From contig CAAAJI010000456.1 in assembly GCA_900642245.1 (NCBI GenBank), forward strand, positions 18,463-30,858: DNA of 12,396 nucleotides, in the 5' to 3' direction. Both the position numbers and the translations under genes were made by a program. Origin of the DNA: Fragilaria radians (taxonomy: Eukaryota; Bacillariophyta; Fragilariophyceae; Fragilariales; Fragilariaceae). Shown here piece by piece: positions 1-8,366 of the stretch; position 1 is the first letter of the stretch; the number at the start of each line of letters is the position of its first letter. The notes beneath the pieces are model-generated. The model was not told the DNA's origin. It made no database searches and was given only the letters and a program-made list of their open reading frames with translations.

Positions 1-271
1 TTCACATTTTGTGTGAGTACTAAAATTACCAGCTTTTGTCGTCCACTTAGATCTATTTTCTTTTCGTGGTTTTTAGTGCTTTTACTAAGCTCTAGTTAAT
101 CAGTGTTGCTGCACAACTTGAATCCAGCAAAATTCTCATGCTTTTCCAGAGGATTGGGTCTTTTCTACCCTTTATGGTGGCTATGTATGCTATTGTTATA
201 GATGATAATTGCTCTACTTTCGACTTTTTACTAGGTCTAAGTAATATTGCCGTGGAATTAAAGTATTTGCA
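1..271 (-). pseudogene. Ty3/gypsy retropepsin region, decayed, cut by window edge
   Basis: Reading the minus strand from 271 downward, one frame stays open until a TAG at 94-92. It carries a run resembling the segment before and across a gypsy aspartic protease: basic linker, a hydrophobic stretch ending IATIKGRK, then ILLDSSCAATLI. The catalytic D-[ST]-G triplet reads D-S-S (codons at 124-116), a change expected to abolish activity. After the TAG the frame shifts, and a KWTTKAGNFSTHTK-like segment continues toward position 1, as in gypsy proteases. The frame begins after a TGA at 274-272. It lies directly downstream of the gag remnant at 311-1545, in the usual gag-protease order. The polymerase part would lie to the left, outside the window. 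Protease identity is inferred from motif and context; the loss of function is seen directly. Confidence 0.65.
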
Positions 272-310
272 TCAGTCTCTATTACAAATTAATGATCCCA
301 CGGATGTAAG

Positions 311-1545
311 TCATGTGAATTCACTGCCAGAGGATTCTTCTCCTGGATTGTTGCCTTCTCCTCCTGTGAATGCTCTATGGTCCTTCAACCACTTGAGTTT
401 CTTCTGGTAATCCATCTCCTCAGCTCTAACATCTGAAGTATTGATGGATATCTTCTTGATTTGATTGAGGAGCGCAGATGACTTGAACTGACATTTCATC
501 ATCACTTTCACTCTCGGGTGCCACAATTTTCCGGCGTTTTTCAGGCTTCTTGCTGCTGTCTAACTTAACTTGCTCTCTCTTGATGACAGAGGCATCCATG
601 TCCAGAATCTTCTTCTTGGATGATGTATTGGCTAGTAGATTGATCTCCTTGCGGAGATTCTGGTTTGAAAAACTGCGTTCGTTGGCCTTGTGGGCGTGAT
701 TGGTGGCTTTTGCCCAATTTTTTATGGTGTAGCAGTCTGCTGTAGAGTGTGTAGGGTTGTACCCATGTTCACTGCAGTAGTGTTTACAATCACTTTTGTG
801 CTTTTTCTGAGGTTCTGTGCTGTTCTTGGCAGCTGACCTTTTAATATTTCTGTGACTCTGGCTGCTCTCCTCCCTGGATGGTCTTTCCACGGCGATTTCA
901 CTCCGTTCAATTGCTTCACAGGCTTCAATCAACTTGGCCCTTGACTGGAGAGTGGGGATGTAGCTGTCCAGGTCAAACTTGGCCCTCCAAGTAGCTGGAA
1001 GAGACCATTCCAGAAGCCCAATAATCTCAATTTCTGAAAACTTGGAGGCTTCTGTTGCGCTTTCTTCACACACCAAGGCTCTCTCGATAGAGGCCCTGTT
1101 AGTGTCACCAGCCATGAAATTCTGGGTCCAGATCTCTTCCCAGTCTCAGCACGCCTATCTATTTTTGGGGGTTGCCCTCTTCAAATTTCCTGACGTATTT
1201 CTTGTACTTGGTGGTGTCCGAAGAATGCCCATTCCTGGTCTACAAGTTAAATGCAATGCACTTCCCCTTTTCTTCTTCCATCTTGGTTGTCTTCAGAGGA
1301 ATCAGCGGGAGAACAGGAAGTAAATGGCCCGACTTCTTGACTCTTGGAATCTTGGTATGCATACTTAACATCTACTTTTTCTGCTGGATCTTGACCTTCC
1401 AAAAGAGAGATTGTGAAACTGTGCTATCTTTCTCTTCTTTCAGTAGCACGTAGCTATTTTGAAGTTTGTAATGTACTATGCCACCGATTAGGCCTGTAGA
1501 ACGTATACTAAAGTGGTAAATGCAGTAGAAGTGTAATTCAATTAA
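311..1545 (-). pseudogene. Ty3/gypsy gag (nucleocapsid-type zinc finger), decayed
   Basis: The clearest part is a 229-codon frame at 1115-426. It has a capsid-like helical N-terminal half, a basic middle, and a zinc-knuckle-like cluster YCSEHGYNPTHSTADCY (C-X2-H-X5-H-X4-C, about 732-788), then a Lys/Glu-rich tail. This CHHC pattern is typical of gypsy gag proteins in algae and oomycetes. The frame does not begin at 1115: gag-like sequence continues upstream to a TGA at 1548-1546, interrupted by TAG codons at 1161-1159, 1242-1240 and 1374-1372 and a frameshift near 1145. At the C-terminal end a second frameshift near 480-520 moves the reading into a frame that ends with a TGA at 313-311. Several stops sit where Trp would suit the frame (TGG to TAG). 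The function would have been packaging element RNA; it is now broken. Confidence 0.75.
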
Positions 1546-2028
1546 TCATAATACTTTGTAGTTGTAGAACTTACTGATTCAATCCCTTCAAGGATTCAAT
1601 CTTGATAACTGAGATTTCCAGTGACTCTTGAGTACACTTTAGCATTTGTAAATAAACTCTATTTTTGGTAGTCCGTTTGAGCTGTACTGTTAGTTTAATT
1701 AACTAACCTATGGGTTTAGTTAATGTGTTGAATAATTGATATTGGACCATATTGTCTAAGCCAACTGTTCAAGTAAACATATTTCATTTCCCTTAGGTAA
1801 TTCTTAAGGTAAACTATTCTGAGGTTAGTGTCTTTAAACTTCAATAGTATGTTTCTTTTTATTCTTTGAAGTCCGCATATAGGACACACAATATAAATAT
1901 TCAACCACCCGGATTTACTTCAGCTGCTTGATTTTCTCAACATTTCTCCTAGAAGCGAGTAGTCTCTGCACATGCTTCCTAACTCCTGAAATGCACAAAA
2001 TATGATTTGAATCTTCAAACTGACACAA
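1546..2028. other. AT-rich stretch without a supportable gene
   Basis: No frame here has recognisable protein similarity. Since it lies 5' of the minus-strand gypsy gag it may contain that element's leader and LTR, but I could not define LTR ends, a primer binding site or a target duplication. A perfect inverted repeat GTTAGTT-5-AACTAAC lies at 1689-1707. A 62-codon minus frame at 1904-1716 is unrecognised and probably chance. Confidence 0.4.
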
Positions 2029-2250
2029 AAGGATCAGGGTCAAGGTTCAGAGTTCAATTCACCTCTATATGATTGAAGTTCATTTGCTTTCTAAGGATTT
2101 TCATGCATAATATCTTACGCTATACTTTGAACAGAAAATCTACGCAATGCTAATAAGAATATACTATAGCTGGCTATTTTATAATCTCACAATATACACA
2201 ACATAATAATTCATTGCATAATTTTATGTCTGAACTACTTCATCTTTCCA
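2029..2250 (+). repeat. Left arm of a diverged inverted repeat (pair with 4227-4470)
   Basis: Read on the plus strand, this segment aligns with the reverse complement of 4470-4227. Shared exact blocks in the same order include AAGGATCAGGGTCAAG (16 bp), TTTTATAATCTCA and ATCTTTCCA. Over the first 77 aligned bases I count about 13 mismatches. One insertion of roughly 20 bases in the other copy explains the length difference. Substitutions do not favour third codon positions in any frame I tried, so it looks non-coding. It may be part of an unidentified dispersed repeat, LTR or MITE-like element. Confidence 0.75.
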
Positions 2251-2477
2251 GGACGTATCATGTAGATACCACGTATCTCTACATCAGATAGAATGTGGAA
2301 GAAAAAATTGAGATTGTAAGTCAATGGAAAACAATTCCAATATCTTTACAAAAATGTTAACAAGGAGATTTACAAGAGACGTGTCAAGAAATGCTTAGAG
2401 GATAGTAGTGAAGGATATGGTGACTGAACGTTTAAGTATCGGAAGGGTATAGAAATATTCCTCACGCTAAAGTCAGT
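2251..2477. other. Stretch downstream of the copia remnant, no gene seen
   Basis: On the minus strand this follows the integrase zinc-binding region of the copia remnant, so the integrase core would be expected here. I could not find a convincing D-D-E core in any frame; the sequence is either too decayed or was replaced by the repeat at 2029-2250. Confidence 0.35.
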
Positions 2478-3166
2478 TTAGTTAGTCACAACTTCAAGCC
2501 TTGAATTTTTTATTTTCTTGATATTTCTCCCCCTGACTATAGCAAGAATGCAATCCTCACAGGCAGTGAGGTGTCCAGTCAGCTTTATGACAAGTCGTTT
2601 TGCTATCTCCATGGTAGTCTCTTTTGTTGTATGGCCCAACAATACATGAAGCTTACTTGATCCTAATTATTCTTCTCTCGCTCAAAATGAGTGCATTATC
2701 AGGCTTCATTTTTACTACACAAAACAAAACACATGCTCTCTTTTCGATGTTAGAATCGAAAAAGATGCCTTAGAACCTTTTTCAGGCGATTGCCTGCATT
2801 CCTTCAGACCGAAGCTTTGCTTCTTTCTTTATTGCAACTGAACACTCTGACGAGGATGTATTTCAAACATGTAGTGTACTTCACATCTTTCAAAGGACAA
2901 CAGTGGTCTTCTGATCCTTTCCTTGGATGCAACCTGAAAATTGCCAATTTTCTTCACTTGTAGAACGCTCGTGTATACTACAAAATCATGTTGATTGCTA
3001 GGACTGCTAAGAGCATGCCTTCAACTTTGAGCACCATGTTACAGGTTGCACCGGTGTCTCCTACCAGAAATTCAAAGTATGCCCTTTTTCGGTATCTTCT
3101 GAGCAATCTCGGAGTCTCTAGAAAGAGTAACTCTATCTGTGCTGCCTTCTGCACCTTGAGGTTCAA
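2478..3166 (-). pseudogene. Ty1/copia pol remnant: protease plus integrase HHCC region
   Basis: The minus frame starting at 3166 contains FLVGDTGATCNM, the Ty1/copia retropepsin signature with the catalytic D-T-G intact (codons at 3058-3050). It ends at a stop near 2980. Past it, in changing frames, follow a GNFQGCIQGK-like beta stretch, a KDVKYTTCLKYIL-like segment (protease/pre-integrase linker) and then an integrase N-terminal zinc-binding region: HVLLGH at 2629-2650 and CEDC at 2550-2561. This is the HHCC module that precedes the copia integrase core. The frame ends at TAA 2480-2478. It lies immediately downstream of the gag remnant and overlaps its frame; a single extra T near 3072 appears to separate them, so the ancestor was probably a single gag-pol frame as is usual for copia. 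No integrase core, reverse transcriptase or RNase H remains. Confidence 0.72.
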
Positions 3167-3900
3167 AATTGCAGTGCATTGCTTTGTGTCCCTGCTTGTT
3201 ACAATTCCAACAAGCTACAGGGAAGAAACTATCCTCTTTGGTATCCCTTTCTTGCACTCAGTCCCTCTGTGACATATGTGCTAAAATATGTACAAAAACC
3301 CTTCTATTTTCAGGTTTTGTACTGCTGAATGGGGCAACATCCACCAGGGATCTAGTCTCTAGATCATTCTCTGGCAGTTTCAGATTAGTTTTGTACTAAT
3401 TTGGAAGATTGGTAAGGCTACAAATCATGAGATCTATATCTTGCAATCTTCCTTGTAGGAGCTCCCAATTTGTTTCCATTGATCTAGATCATGGCCTGAA
3501 TCCATCCTACACTGCAAATGCTCGCTTAATCTTGATCAAATTAGCCTTGGTAATAGGCTCAAAATTGACCATAAGGTCATTTCATGCCGAACAGGCATCA
3601 TCTTCTGGCATCTCTTCTGATCTGCTGGAATTGAAAATTCCCAGGCAGATATTGCATTCACTTGCATTCAATAGCTCTGCAAACGCCATATTGTTCCTTA
3701 AGATGAATTTGACATATCCTTGGGAACCTTTCCCGGGCACTTCCCATTGACAACTCCCTAGACCCGCCTTGCTTGGATTCAACTAGAACAAATAGATCAC
3801 ATTCCCCAATGCTTCTACATACCAGGAAAATTCCATATCTCGACATGGGCATCCAACTTGACAAAAAGAATCTGGTCTTGCTCTGACGTTTATGAACTCG
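3072..3900 (-). pseudogene. Ty1/copia gag remnant (UBN2-like capsid plus CCHC knuckle)
   Basis: The pieces lie in order on the minus strand. There is a weak N-terminal part (about 3900-3700). Next comes a capsid-like segment with FILRNNMAFAELLNAS and a following helix (3782-3582), which continues past a TGA at 3584-3582 to an FEPITKANLIKIKRAF stretch typical of UBN2-type copia gags. A TAG at 3509-3507 and a frame change lead to a DLDQW...LLQGRLQDIDLMI region. A final frame (3400-3072) carries CWNCNKQGHKAMHC, a perfect C-X2-C-X4-H-X4-C zinc knuckle at 3171-3212. At least three frame changes and several stops make it non-functional. The TGA at 3584 sits where Trp fits. The family differs from the copia copy at 9892-12146, so this is a separate insertion. 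Confidence 0.75.
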
Positions 3901-4226
3901 ATAAAAATAAAATCCTTAGTGAATCCGAACAAGCCAATTAAACACTTGATAGGGTGCTTATTGTATAAAAGAGTTGAATATCTCTTTTTGATAAGGTTGA
4001 TAGGCAAAGTTGAACCACATAACAAGTTGATTGATAGACGTTAAAAAAATGAGGTTGTGAACTAAATTTAAATGGATAAAATGAATTTCTATGACTAAAC
4101 TTCTTGAAATGTTCATTCCAACAGTCAGAATTCATCAACTTTGTCTTCATATATCACCTTTTGTCTCACGCATCATATTTTTGTCGACAAGGCTAACCTC
4201 GAAGTTGTCTAGCCACCCTTTTTGAA
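3901..4226. other. Probable 5' leader side of the minus copia remnant, no gene seen
   Basis: Minus-strand frames of 70-80 codons here (4025-3783 and 4150-3938) show no recognisable motif beyond a possible N-terminal extension of the copia gag at the low-coordinate end. By position it should contain the element's leader or LTR, but ends could not be identified. Confidence 0.35.
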
Positions 4227-4470
4227 TGGAAAGATAAAGTGGAAAATAACTTTATACTGTAAAATATTATTTTGTGTAAATTTTGAGATTATAAAATGTT
4301 AAACTAAAATGTATTCTTATGAACATTCTGTAGATCTTCTGTTCAAAATATACTGCAGTATTGTTGTACGTAGGATGTACGAAAGATATTCTCCATGGAA
4401 ATCATTAGAACACAAAAGAACATCAGTCGTATGGAGGTGGATCGAACTCTGAAACTTGACCCTGATCCTT
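4227..4470 (-). repeat. Right arm of a diverged inverted repeat (pair with 2029-2250)
   Basis: The reverse complement of this interval matches the plus strand of 2029-2250 from end to end, with shared blocks in the same order and one extra segment of about 20 bases near 4355-4380. The arms are about 1976 bp apart and enclose the copia remnant. The opposite orientation rules out a simple LTR pair for that element. A 76-codon plus frame starting inside it (4395-4625) is disrupted in the other copy and shows no coding-type substitution pattern, so I do not call it a gene. Confidence 0.75.
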
Positions 4471-4966
4471 ATGAATCGTCAATTTTATCTTTGTCAAGGT
4501 TAGGGATATGTCAGCACGAAAAATACCGATCAACCGTACATTGCAAAAATAGCCTCACTAATATTATCCTTCTATTGAATGTCTTACCGGCAAATTCAAA
4601 ATGTTTCCCACCATATATCACTTGAAACCTCTTTCATATGATGAAACCATCAATAATAAGATGTACCAACCAATACATTTGATATCAATACTAGTTAAAT
4701 TAACTTCCAAATGTCTGATTCATACCCCTTGTTAACTACATCTAAGAGTTTACTCTTAAATTTAATGGTAAATTATGCAATGGCCACACAGGACTGGACC
4801 TACAACCAAAGTTTGAAGTCACCCCTAGACATAGATTTTGTTGCATCTATCCAAAGACATTGAATGTATCTGATGAGAATGCATAAAATGTATACCAACC
4901 AATGTATTACGTCCTTTTGCTGGGACAAATATCAAAGACAACATATAATCAAAAGTTTCTACTACA
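4471..4966. other. Region 3' of the CRN/RHS-like gene, no gene seen
   Basis: This follows the stop of the minus-strand gene at 4967 and must hold its 3' UTR if that is transcribed. A perfect short hairpin TAAGAGT-TT-ACTCTTA lies at 4743-4758, and TTTCAT-ATG-ATGAAA lies near 4631-4645. A short direct repeat with core ACCAACCAAT occurs near 4665 and 4895. I could not identify a canonical AATAAA polyadenylation signal on the minus strand. Confidence 0.4.
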
Positions 4967-6877
4967 TTAAGGTGATTGGCTAGTTGGGAACTTTGCCTCA
5001 AAGGTGTTGGGTGGCAATAGGGCATGAAATACCACACTATCCTTCCATTTTGACTCAATACTGACTTCTTTGTCCTTCCAAAGTTTCCTTTCCTTATTTG
5101 ATATTTGACTGTATTGATTTACACTCCTTGGTAATGTCAAATAGAATAACTTCACTTTTGTGTTCTCAGGCCTTATTCCAACTGCAGCATAAAATTCCCC
5201 ATGCATTGACACTGGCTTTGCTTGCTGATTGGCTTGAATGCAAATCAAATTTTCATTTTCATCCTTGTAGTACATGTCAACTAATGGGAAAGATTGGTCG
5301 GCTGGATAATACAGCACACCTGCTTTCATGTTTTCAAATTTTGTGATTGTATGCTCCACCCAATTGAGCTTCACAAGGAATGGCTTCCAATCAACAGACT
5401 TATTGTCATTCTGATCCAATGACATCTGTTGAGATTTCCATTCAATTCCTGTCAAAGAATGTAGCAAGAATAATCGCTCAAAAAACGAAGGTGTAGAGTT
5501 TTCAACACCAATGAGACCTGCATTCACTTTTATCAAATGTGCCATCACTTGCTCAATGCCCAATTTAGCAATTTCTTTGGAAAATAGATTCAAGACTTCA
5601 TCACTGCTGAATCGATATGCCGCTTGTCTGTAAGCATCGCAACATATTGCACTGTCTTGATCAACAACAAATCTTGCCAAGCGGTGGGAAAGACTTGAAG
5701 AATCAAATGAAAGTCTTTTATATTCCATGATGTGTAGAGGGGATGCTAATGCTGCACAAAGCGAGGTATTCGTGGCACATATATAATTGAGTTCTTTGTC
5801 TCGTGCCAACTTGTAATCTTTGAAATCAAGATCTGACCAGCACAAGGCATTTCGAATGAATGGACCATATTTCTGAACACGTATCTGAATGTTCTCGTCT
5901 GTAATTATGTCTTCTTCCATTGCATATTTTCGAAAAATCAATCCCATCAATCGAATTTGAACTTCGCTGGGGCAGGGCATGTAGAACCTTCTCGCATGCT
6001 TTTGAAATGAATGAATGCACCTCATGTCCGGAGATACTGTTGCAATGATCCGGGCAAAGCATGCGAAATATGCCACTGGTGTGTCTTGTCCAGCGGGTTC
6101 CCACAAGATTGTAGAGTTTTCATCTGTGTAATCTCTCAAATCTTGAGGATTATGCTTTAAAGAATAAACATTCATTGGGAGATCAACAAAGAACAGTAAG
6201 GACTGCCTTCCGGCTATGGTTTGAACAATAAGTCTTGGAATAAATGGCTTGTGGCTAAGTTCGAAGAAAGATTCTATCGATCCTTCAGAGTTTGATGCTC
6301 TTGACAGACCTGCTTCTTTGGCTTCGTGGGACCTCAACTGTTGATACAAATCTTGACGATAGCAAAGTAAAATATACTTCCACTGAAACCAAGATTTCGA
6401 GATTCCCGGATTACCAATTAATATACACCATCGATTTCTACCGAAACAATCGAAAAGGACAAGTTCGTCTGCGCGTATGAACAAAAATTGAGGCACAGGG
6501 CTGTACTTTTCTGTTGGAATGGGCATTGGTAACTTGATTACATACAAGCGTTCATCAAAATCATGATCAGCTTCTGGAATAGGAATACGTGACTCTTTTT
6601 CAAGATCATCAGCAGTCATTTTCTTCACTTGCAGCAAACTTACGTCTTCTTTCCATTCGTCTGAAGGTTGAAGTTGGCGGATAGTGGCCTTTTGAGTTGC
6701 TTCGATCCAAGCCGAGAAGCCTATATCATACTTCGGCTTTAATTCTTTAAGGTTTTCAGGTAGATTTTCAGCTTCAACATTGCTGAGGCTTCGTACTCCA
6801 TAGAATCGACGAAGAACAACGATATTTCTTTCTAATATTCGAAATGAGCTAGAAGCTCGAGAACCGACGCGCAACAT
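4967..6877 (-). CDS. CRN/RHS-like P-loop NTPase with C-terminal nuclease-like domain
   Basis: This intact 636-codon frame is free of introns and stops. The ATG at 6877 is the first Met after an in-frame TAA near 6950. Residues 1-33 hold seven Arg and one acid, resembling a mitochondrial presequence. A P-loop GNPGISKS lies at 155-162, with Ser where the Walker A Gly before Lys is usual. A Walker B-like LLFFVD is at 227-232, a sensor-like IIATVSPD at 277-284, YMPCPSEVQIRLMG at 299-312 and a GPFIR motif near 338-342. The C-terminal 120 residues contain FPLVD (Asp534), then ICIQAN (Gln548), which fits a divergent PD-(D/E)XK nuclease of the type fused to such NTPases in Crinkler and trypanosome retrotransposon-hot-spot proteins; the final Lys is not obvious. 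Those families combine an ATPase with a nuclease and act in genome conflict or as host-directed effectors. The role and location of this protein are unknown. There is no LxLFLAK-type N-terminus. Family assignment is inferred from motifs. Confidence 0.8.
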   Translation of the reverse strand: MLRVGSRASSSFRILERNIVVLRRFYGVRSLSNVEAENLPENLKELKPKYDIGFSAWIEATQKATIRQLQPSDEWKEDVSLLQVKKMTADDLEKESRIPIPEADHDFDERLYVIKLPMPIPTEKYSPVPQFLFIRADELVLFDCFGRNRWCILIGNPGISKSWFQWKYILLCYRQDLYQQLRSHEAKEAGLSRASNSEGSIESFFELSHKPFIPRLIVQTIAGRQSLLFFVDLPMNVYSLKHNPQDLRDYTDENSTILWEPAGQDTPVAYFACFARIIATVSPDMRCIHSFQKHARRFYMPCPSEVQIRLMGLIFRKYAMEEDIITDENIQIRVQKYGPFIRNALCWSDLDFKDYKLARDKELNYICATNTSLCAALASPLHIMEYKRLSFDSSSLSHRLARFVVDQDSAICCDAYRQAAYRFSSDEVLNLFSKEIAKLGIEQVMAHLIKVNAGLIGVENSTPSFFERLFLLHSLTGIEWKSQQMSLDQNDNKSVDWKPFLVKLNWVEHTITKFENMKAGVLYYPADQSFPLVDMYYKDENENLICIQANQQAKPVSMHGEFYAAVGIRPENTKVKLFYLTLPRSVNQYSQISNKERKLWKDKEVSIESKWKDSVVFHALLPPNTFEAKFPTSQSP

Positions 6878-6886
6878 CGAAGAGTG

Positions 6887-6905
6887 TTTTGATTGAGAAT
6901 GAAGA
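6887..6905 (-). promoter_or_regulatory. Possible initiator-like element upstream of the CRN/RHS-like gene
   Basis: About 10-28 bases before the ATG the minus strand reads TTCATTCTCAATC, close to the oomycete initiator core TCATTYYNCAWT but one base short. Such elements normally lie within 100 bases of the start codon. A near match to a degenerate motif is weak evidence, and it depends on the organism being a stramenopile. Confidence 0.2.
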
Positions 6906-6916
6906 CTATCTGTGTA

Positions 6917-6938
6917 TGAGGAAAATATGTTTTCCTCA
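6917..6938. repeat. Perfect 9-bp inverted repeat in the 5' region of the CRN/RHS-like gene
   Basis: The sequence is TGAGGAAAA, spacer TATG, TTTTCCTCA. It lies 40-61 bases upstream of the gene's start codon. It could form a hairpin in a 5' UTR or bind a dimeric regulator; neither is shown by the sequence. Confidence 0.55.
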
Positions 6939-7157
6939 ACGCGTCGTTTTTACTGTCCTAAAAAGTGGTAACGGGGGGTTTGAACTTTCTCATATCTCGG
7001 CTCATAACCTGGAACATAACTTGAAAATTTGAATTTTTACATTTAATCAAGTGTTAGGATGATTACACTATCACTTTTGTAAGGCATTTACGTTCATACT
7101 ATGAAATGAGATTATAACTTAGAGAAAAATGGTGCTAGGTATGTATGATGTTTTGGT
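6939..7157. other. Upstream intergenic region of the CRN/RHS-like gene
   Basis: No gene is visible. It presumably includes the promoter of the minus-strand gene. It is bounded on the other side by retroelement debris starting at 7158, so any promoter is either compact or includes transposon-derived DNA. Confidence 0.35.
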
Positions 7158-7430
7158 TTAAGTGAAGTAAGACATTTCTTCAAACGTTAGGGGGCGTTCA
7201 ACATCGCCAAATTTTCTTCATATCATTGCAAATTCAAGCTCATGGTCCGACGTAAGTTTAATTGAAATGTGAATCATCAAATAATTTTCTGAAATTCTAG
7301 ATTTGACAGCTTCAAGTGCAACACAAAGGTCCTTTAATTCAGAGATCCAAGTCTCCGGATCATGACTTTTCTACCATAAGAGTTCTCTAACAACTTCTCT
7401 AACTTTACCAGAGCCATAGACATGGGGGGC
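7158..7430 (-). pseudogene. Ty1/copia gag fragment (UBN2-like), decayed
   Basis: The minus frame 7370-7158 reads DPETWISELKDL and continues through a helical segment to PLTFEEMS, interrupted by one TGA at 7220-7218 and ending in TAA at 7160-7158. The pattern DP-x-x-W-I-x-x-L-x-D-L followed about 45 residues later by PLTxEE is the same as in the copia gag at 10326-10510 of this window, so this is a paralogous gag fragment. Upstream, in a frame shifted by one base (7430-7371), an ALVKLEKLLENS-like stretch matches the residues expected just before it. No zinc knuckle or pol follows. It is a separate, short, dead insertion, and not long enough to have been recognised by frame length alone. Confidence 0.6.
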
Positions 7431-7579
7431 CTAACAAATGATAGTATAAGATGGTGATGTCCTTGCAACCCCTCTTGATCTTGCTTTATGTATGGTTCAA
7501 TTTAAGCACCAGTTGCCTACTACTGAAGAAGTCGCGTCTCTTAACAATATTGTGTAACGCATGGAGATTCTCCATGGAA

Positions 7580-7700
7580 TCAATCATCTTTTGCTGATTA
7601 AATTGCAGACAAGTTTTATCAGCCTGTTATTGACACTGAAAATTACAACTTTAGCCTTTAAGTTCTAACTCTTCACATTTTCCAAATATTTCAACATATT
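7580..7700 (-). pseudogene. Possible second gag-like fragment
   Basis: One minus frame reads FGKCEELELKG, stop, NFQCQ, stop, QADKTCLQFNQQ and runs on to about 7500. The KCEELKG...QADK spacing recalls the N-terminus of another gag type seen in algal retrotransposons. Two in-frame stops and the short length make this tentative. If right, it belongs to a different family from the fragment at 7158-7430, which would make this stretch a mosaic of debris. Confidence 0.25.
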
Positions 7701-8306
7701 TTGCCTCACCTCCTTGATGACGTACCTTGACTTAAGTTCATTAAGATAATACCTAACACTATAGGTGGTAAGCAATACAGTCTAATAATATTAAAATAGA
7801 AATATAAGACTAAGAGATGTGTGTGTGTACCGATACTGGAGACGTCCAAATTTATCGTTAGTACATAGTAAATAATACTAGAATTAATATTCTTATATTT
7901 ACTCATCTAAACTTAGAATAGGTTAAATAACTAACTGTTCTTACTATACCTTCTACAAGCTCAAATGAAGACATAGTCTGATAGGAGCTTAGTGATGATA
8001 AATATTGTTTACAAATAGAGAAGATCATTTCAGGATTCTCTAGAACTGATGCAATGGAGTTAACTATTGCAGATTCCTAAGTAATAGACAGGAATCTATC
8101 CAGATTCACGGTTATGAATCTAAGTTGTGAATCTAAATTCACAAAGCTTAAATATTGAGTGTTGAATCCAAAAAGTAAGCTAAAAGAGGCTACGTGGTCA
8201 AGGAACACGTTGCATTTGATTCACAAGAGATCTAGGATAAAAAGTAACTTTTTAGATCATAATTTACAATTTGTATAAACTCTTAAGGCAGCTTAGAGCA
8301 CTTTGA
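7701..8306. other. AT-rich stretch, possibly LTR/leader of the downstream gypsy element
   Basis: No gene is seen. By position, 5' of the gypsy gag, this may contain its 5' LTR and leader, but no TG...CA ends or primer binding site could be fixed and the 3' LTR is not in the window. It contains a short (TG)n tract near 7818-7828, a perfect inverted repeat TTGTGAAT-CTAA-ATTCACAA at 8125-8144, and TAAAAAGT-A-ACTTTTTA at 8238-8254. An in-frame TGA at 8304-8306 limits the gag frame on this side. Confidence 0.4.
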
Positions 8307-8366
8307 TCACAATCAGGTTGTTACCGCTTGTACAATGAGGAAGTTTCCAAACATATCCTTCCAACC

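Noticed and set aside
979..1453. Plus-strand frames of 114 and 93 codons.
   Set aside because: They lie opposite the minus-strand gypsy gag, which has clear motifs; they are antisense shadows.
1716..1904. Minus-strand 62-codon frame with CPICG.
   Set aside because: Only one Cys pair, no family resemblance, and length is expected by chance.
1915..2275. Possible short spliced exons on the minus strand ending in a KHVQRLLASRRNVEKIKQLK-like peptide, with acceptor-like TTTCAG at about 1986 and a donor-like GTAAGA near 2115.
   Set aside because: Most of the interval is the non-coding inverted repeat arm, the other arm does not preserve the splice-like signals or frame, and the final peptide is too short to recognise.
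4395..4625. Plus-strand 76-codon frame with LDPDP motif.
   Set aside because: Its first half lies in the inverted repeat; the matching segment at 2029-2100 has stops and differences concentrated at first and second codon positions, so coding is not supported.
5826..6104. A 92-codon minus frame and other short frames inside the CRN/RHS-like gene.
   Set aside because: Fully contained in the 636-codon frame in other phases, without recognisable motifs.
4388..7583. Shared ATTCTCCATGGAA near 4388 and near 7568.
   Set aside because: Short and without flanking similarity; chance in AT-rich DNA cannot be excluded.
7818..7828. Short TG tract.
   Set aside because: Too short to be a notable microsatellite.
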